DNA from: Bacillota bacterium
GTDB lineage: Bacteria > Bacillota > Sulfobacillia > DUMF01
Direction: 5' to 3'
Assembly (NCBI GenBank): GCA_012840015.1
Contig: DUMF01000024.1
Span: forward strand, 17,873 to 81,872
DNA length: 64,000 bases
Shown here: positions 61,378-64,000 of the stretch, in pieces
Layout: each line of letters opens with the position of its first letter
Numbering within the stretch: the first letter of the stretch is position 1
Notes under the pieces: model-generated
What the model was told of the DNA's origin: nothing
Databases searched by the model: none
What the model saw: only the letters and a program-made list of their open reading frames with translations
Made by a program: the position numbers and the translations under genes

Positions 61378-62408
61378 AATGGCTACGAGCGTGTATCCCA
61401 GCGGATGAGGACGATTCGTACTGTTCCAGCCGGTAGTGGTCGATCCCGACGGCGACATAGCAGTGCTAGCCATCAAAGTCTGGACCGTGGACGGTGGCGT
61501 GGATAGAAAAACTTTCTCACCATAGCTTACTGCTCCCTGCCTATGCTGAGGGCCTCGCAAACCCACCTGTAGCCGTGAGCAACATGACTCCCTACCGGTT
61601 ATGGGAGAGAATGGGTTTGGGAAGGCATGTCCTCCTTGGCTCGACGGTCCCTCCGCCAGCCAGCCAGATCCAAGCGCCTTACCGCAGGCCGGGCCCAGCG
61701 TGGTCTTCTTCCGAACCCCATTACGAGCTCGATCCTGCCAACGCCGTCTATACCACCTGGTTAAGGGCTTCCAAACCGAACCACGGAAGTCAATCCCAGA
61801 AAAAGATGGCGGCTCTCTTGCCGAATCCACTGCTTCAGCGACATTCGGCTATCAGATTCTCCATCATATTCGATCATCTCGTTCATGCATTAAGTTATGC
61901 CTGTTCAGCTGCAGCACATCACTAGGAGCGCGACCCAGTGCTACAAAATGGCGATACATACGACGCAGATTAAGACAACGAGTATGGTTACGCGTACTGC
62001 TGCGGCCGACCTGCTTGAAGACGACCTAACGAGCAGGGAAGCGGCGATAGCTAGGCAAAACAATGCAAATCCGGTAAGCCAGAGACGGCCCCTGATTCGT
62101 CCTGGGCCTTGTGAGGACTCTCTCGCCTGGGTTTTCGCCTTGGCAAAAGGGGACACCTCTCTTACAACATCAATGACTCTGCGGGGTGCTAACTCCCTTC
62201 CGGTGGCCTCCGTGTCGGGAGCCGCCAGGAGAGAGGTTCGGTCAGAAACATGCTCCTCTGGCCGGTTATTCCTGCAAAGCAGACAAAGTGCCAAGGAATT
62301 CCTCGATACGCGGAGATCCAATATCGTCGTAAGCCTTGATGGCAGTAACGTGGCGTGCCTCTTTGTGATAAACTAGCGGTGCAATTTGGTGAAGGAGGTT
62401 GCTCCCAG
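61378..62408. other. Degenerate stretch without supported genes
   Basis: About 1 kb with only unconvincing frames. Near 61418-61510 a plus-strand frame gives a beta-rich fragment (FQPVVVDPDGDIAVLAIKVW) that could be a further piece of the broken gene upstream. On the minus strand, 62321-61941 encodes 126 residues with two C-terminal hydrophobic segments but no ribosome-binding site, so it is at most a weak candidate membrane protein. Confidence 0.45.
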
Positions 62409-62816
62409 GTGGCTAGTCGAGCTTTAGATTGGTTGAGCCAGGCTCAAAGAGATTACCAACATGCCATCGATTCCCACGAAAGGCAGGACTACGAATGGGC
62501 CTGCTTTGCAGCTCAACAAGCTGCAGAAAAGGCTGTCAAGGCACTGCACCTGTCATTAGGTCAGGAAGCCTGGGGCCATGTGATCGCCAAGCTTCTGAGA
62601 GAGCTGCCAGCCAGCGTTTCTGTGCCTGCGGGATTGATCAATAGGGCCATGGTACTGGACAACTTCTATATACCTCCTCGGTATCCTGACAGCCATCCAG
62701 AAGGTGCTCCTTTCGAACACTACGGAGAGTTGCAGAGCAAGGAGGCTATTGTTCATGCCGGTGAGATCATTGAGTTCGTCCGTTCTAAAATGGCCAGATC
62801 GGCAAGCAGTCCATGA
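62409..62816 (+). CDS. HEPN-domain protein
   Basis: A 135-residue four-helix HEPN protein: ALDWLSQAQRDYQHAIDSHERQDYEWACFAAQQAAEKAVKAL, then WGHVIAKLLREL and YIPPRYPDSHPEG. Arg91 and His96 in the last segment give an R-x4-H spacing like the RNase motif of HEPN toxins, but the RYPD motif here is common in the family and may be structural. GTG 62409 lies behind GAAGGAGG. The MNT gene overlaps its 3' end by 62 bp, the normal two-gene order. Confidence 0.85.
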   Translation: MASRALDWLSQAQRDYQHAIDSHERQDYEWACFAAQQAAEKAVKALHLSLGQEAWGHVIAKLLRELPASVSVPAGLINRAMVLDNFYIPPRYPDSHPEGAPFEHYGELQSKEAIVHAGEIIEFVRSKMARSASSP

Positions 62817-63117
62817 GGCTCTCGTACGGTGGTTGGGAAACTTGCTAGGCGTAAGGACAGATATACAAAAGGTGGGGTATTTTGGGTCTTATGCCCGGGG
62901 CGACTGGGGGCCGGGAAGCGATCTTGACTTAATTGTCGTTTTGGATTCTTCGGACGCGCCGTTCGGAGAGAGGTCGCTTGGAAGCGACATACTCGATATT
63001 CCAGTGAGCGTGGACCTACTTGTTTACACTGCCGACGAGTGGCGGACACTTGAGCGACTGAACAGTAAATTCTATAAGACAATAATGGAAGAGGCTGTCT
63101 GGATTTACGTACGCTAG
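62755..63117 (+). CDS. MNT-type nucleotidyltransferase
   Basis: A 120-residue minimal nucleotidyltransferase: Gly44-Ser45, ten residues, then Asp56-x-Asp58 (GSYARGDWGPGSDLDLIVV), with a third Asp in PVSVDLLVY. In characterised pairs such proteins neutralise the HEPN partner, often by adding AMP. ATG 62755 follows AAGGAGG at nine bases, which settles the start inside the HEPN gene. Confidence 0.88.
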   Translation: MPVRSLSSSVLKWPDRQAVHEALVRWLGNLLGVRTDIQKVGYFGSYARGDWGPGSDLDLIVVLDSSDAPFGERSLGSDILDIPVSVDLLVYTADEWRTLERLNSKFYKTIMEEAVWIYVR

Positions 63118-63558
63118 ACGTTGGAGGGCCTCACTCGCAGCAATGCGATGGCGAAGCGTACAGAGCGCTCCCAGGGCGCCCGATGGAAGAACCCAGGTGC
63201 CCTTTCAGAGTTCATTCATCGGCAGTTATGCGTGACTGGATGCTGGCTTGACTGAGGTGGGAACTACTTTCGCCACGTGCAGCAGAACTTCTGTCACCAA
63301 GGTAATAAGGACGCTGCTGGTCACTCCGCCTCCTTCTGGATAGCCATGAATTTGCCCGCATTAGTTGCGCGGGTAAGGTTGCGCCAACCACTAAGCGGTG
63401 GCAGCTTGGGTGGTGCCATACACTCTGACATTGGCCACTGCATCCCGTCAGGCTCAGGCCTGCCGCTCGTGCGACTACGGTAGGGCAGGCAGGCCCGGGG
63501 CGTGAAGCCGTAGTGCTCGCAGAAGCGCAGGTACCATGGCTGCTAATTGACTCCATCC
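63118..63558. other. Region between MNT gene and IS256 transposase
   Basis: No intact gene. It holds the IS21-like relic listed separately and, at its right end, presumably the terminal part of the IS256-type element; I could not delimit the terminal inverted repeat because the other end lies outside the window. Confidence 0.5.
63321..63533 (-). pseudogene. Relic of an IS21-type transposase (IstA)
   Basis: A minus-strand stretch reads YLRFCEHYGFTPRACLPYRSRT, matching the CxHYGFxPRxCxPYRxxTKGK part of the IstA integrase core, but similarity ends there and the frame closes 49 codons later. No start or other transposase parts are nearby. Short length makes this tentative. Confidence 0.4.
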
Positions 63559-64000
63559 TTAAGCCGTTTTCACCTCCCTGGATGTATCTGGGAACACCTC
63601 TTTCTGAAGGGTCTGGATTAGAAGAGGAATGTCACGGTAACCCGCGATGCGGTGGAAACGGGACTCAGCTTCCAGCAGACCTGCTCCTGTCCACCGTAAC
63701 ACTTGCTCACCGCTGTGCCAACGCTTCACATTGCGGGCTACCGTTCGTACTCCCGCGAAAGCCGACTCTATCGCATTTGTGGAGCGGAGGCTATGGGAAA
63801 CCAACTCTGGCAGCCCCAGCCTTAGCACTGTAAGTGTCTCCTCAAGGCCTTCGCGAAGACTGGCTGCTGCACTCGGATACTCTTTCTCCAGAGCCGATGC
63901 AAGCGTTTGAAGTGCAGTGATTGCAGTCACGTAGTCAGTCTCGTTATACGCCTGGTCCAGCTTCCGCTTCACCCATGATCGCGCATTCTCAGGCAGGTGC
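63559..64000 (-). mobile_element. IS256-family (Mutator) transposase, C-terminal part
   Basis: The minus-strand frame enters from beyond the window end (open through 63999) and stops at 63559. It contains LPENARSWVKRKLDQAYN, and LVSHSLRSTNAIESAF followed by VRTVARNVKRWHSGE, the C-terminal signature of IS256/Mutator DDE transposases, including the catalytic Glu in NAIESAF. About 146 residues are seen of a usual 400. It continues to the right of the window. Confidence 0.92.

Noticed and set aside
61114..61830. Long minus-strand frame of 238 codons
   Set aside because: It is antisense to the broken secreted-protein gene, has no recognisable domain and an odd Ser/Pro/Arg-rich composition.
61941..62321. 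Possible 126-residue minus-strand membrane protein
   Set aside because: Two hydrophobic segments at the C terminus, but TTG start without ribosome-binding site and no relatives recognised.
1..64000. CRISPR arrays, prophage or rRNA genes
   Set aside because: No regularly spaced repeats, phage structural genes or rRNA signatures were seen on either strand.

Overview
This window reads as chromosomal DNA from an anaerobic, endospore-forming Gram-positive bacterium (Firmicutes, most like the deep-branching thermophilic or syntrophic Clostridia relatives). The evidence is the dnaG-rpoD pair, a FapR-controlled type II fatty acid cluster using FabK, an SASP-type small spore protein, a YtaF-type sporulation membrane protein, a GerD-like lipoprotein, two T-box leaders, a Mn2+ (yybP-ykoY) riboswitch, rubrerythrin and a tungsten-type aldehyde:ferredoxin oxidoreductase. 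Base composition looks near 50% G+C throughout. GTG and TTG starts with strong Shine-Dalgarno sequences are common.

Layout. 1-5.5 kb: end of dnaG, rpoD, then a Mn riboswitch in front of a solitary sodium-pump beta-subunit homologue, followed by a minus-strand set (GDT1-type Mn/Ca exporter, nitroreductase, DedA-like membrane protein, SIMPL protein). 5.6-16 kb: rnpB (RNase P RNA) directly followed by truD, then two minus-strand groups: DUF2007-like/TPM/LemA downstream of dnaE, and SASP-aspC-murD-nth. 16-22 kb: fapR-fabH-fabK-fabD-fabG-fabF-fabZ behind a recognisable FapR operator. 22-33 kb: cupin, an unassigned conserved protein, an ECF sigma factor with its zinc-finger anti-sigma factor, a DapA-family aldolase, polA, ytaF, a lipoprotein, coaE, a lytic transglycosylase, a D-2-hydroxyacid dehydrogenase and tRNA-Leu(CAG), followed by about 230 nt of hairpin-rich DNA that may be an unassigned RNA.

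33.6-47 kb: an accessory catabolic region. It has cofE, a RibU-like ECF S component, an FrhB-type F420/ferredoxin protein, an NCS1 nucleobase permease, two luciferase-like (F420-type) oxidoreductases, a GntR regulator, an M24 peptidase and a cysteine-synthase-fold enzyme. A complete branched-chain amino acid ABC transporter (livJHMGF) follows. 47-58 kb: ZIP transporter, glycerate kinase, MFS exporter, then two converging operons each behind its own T-box leader: YfcC-type transporter plus amidohydrolase on the plus strand, and ferredoxin plus aldehyde:ferredoxin oxidoreductase on the minus strand. This paired T-box arrangement is the most unusual regulatory layout in the window and suggests amino-acid-responsive peptide or amino acid catabolism.

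58-64 kb: a tight hsp20/GerD-like pair, an MFS transporter, then a decayed stretch with a frame-broken secreted protein, a HEPN-MNT two-gene module, an IS21-type relic and the end of an IS256-family transposase running off the window. No CRISPR array, rRNA operon or prophage was seen.
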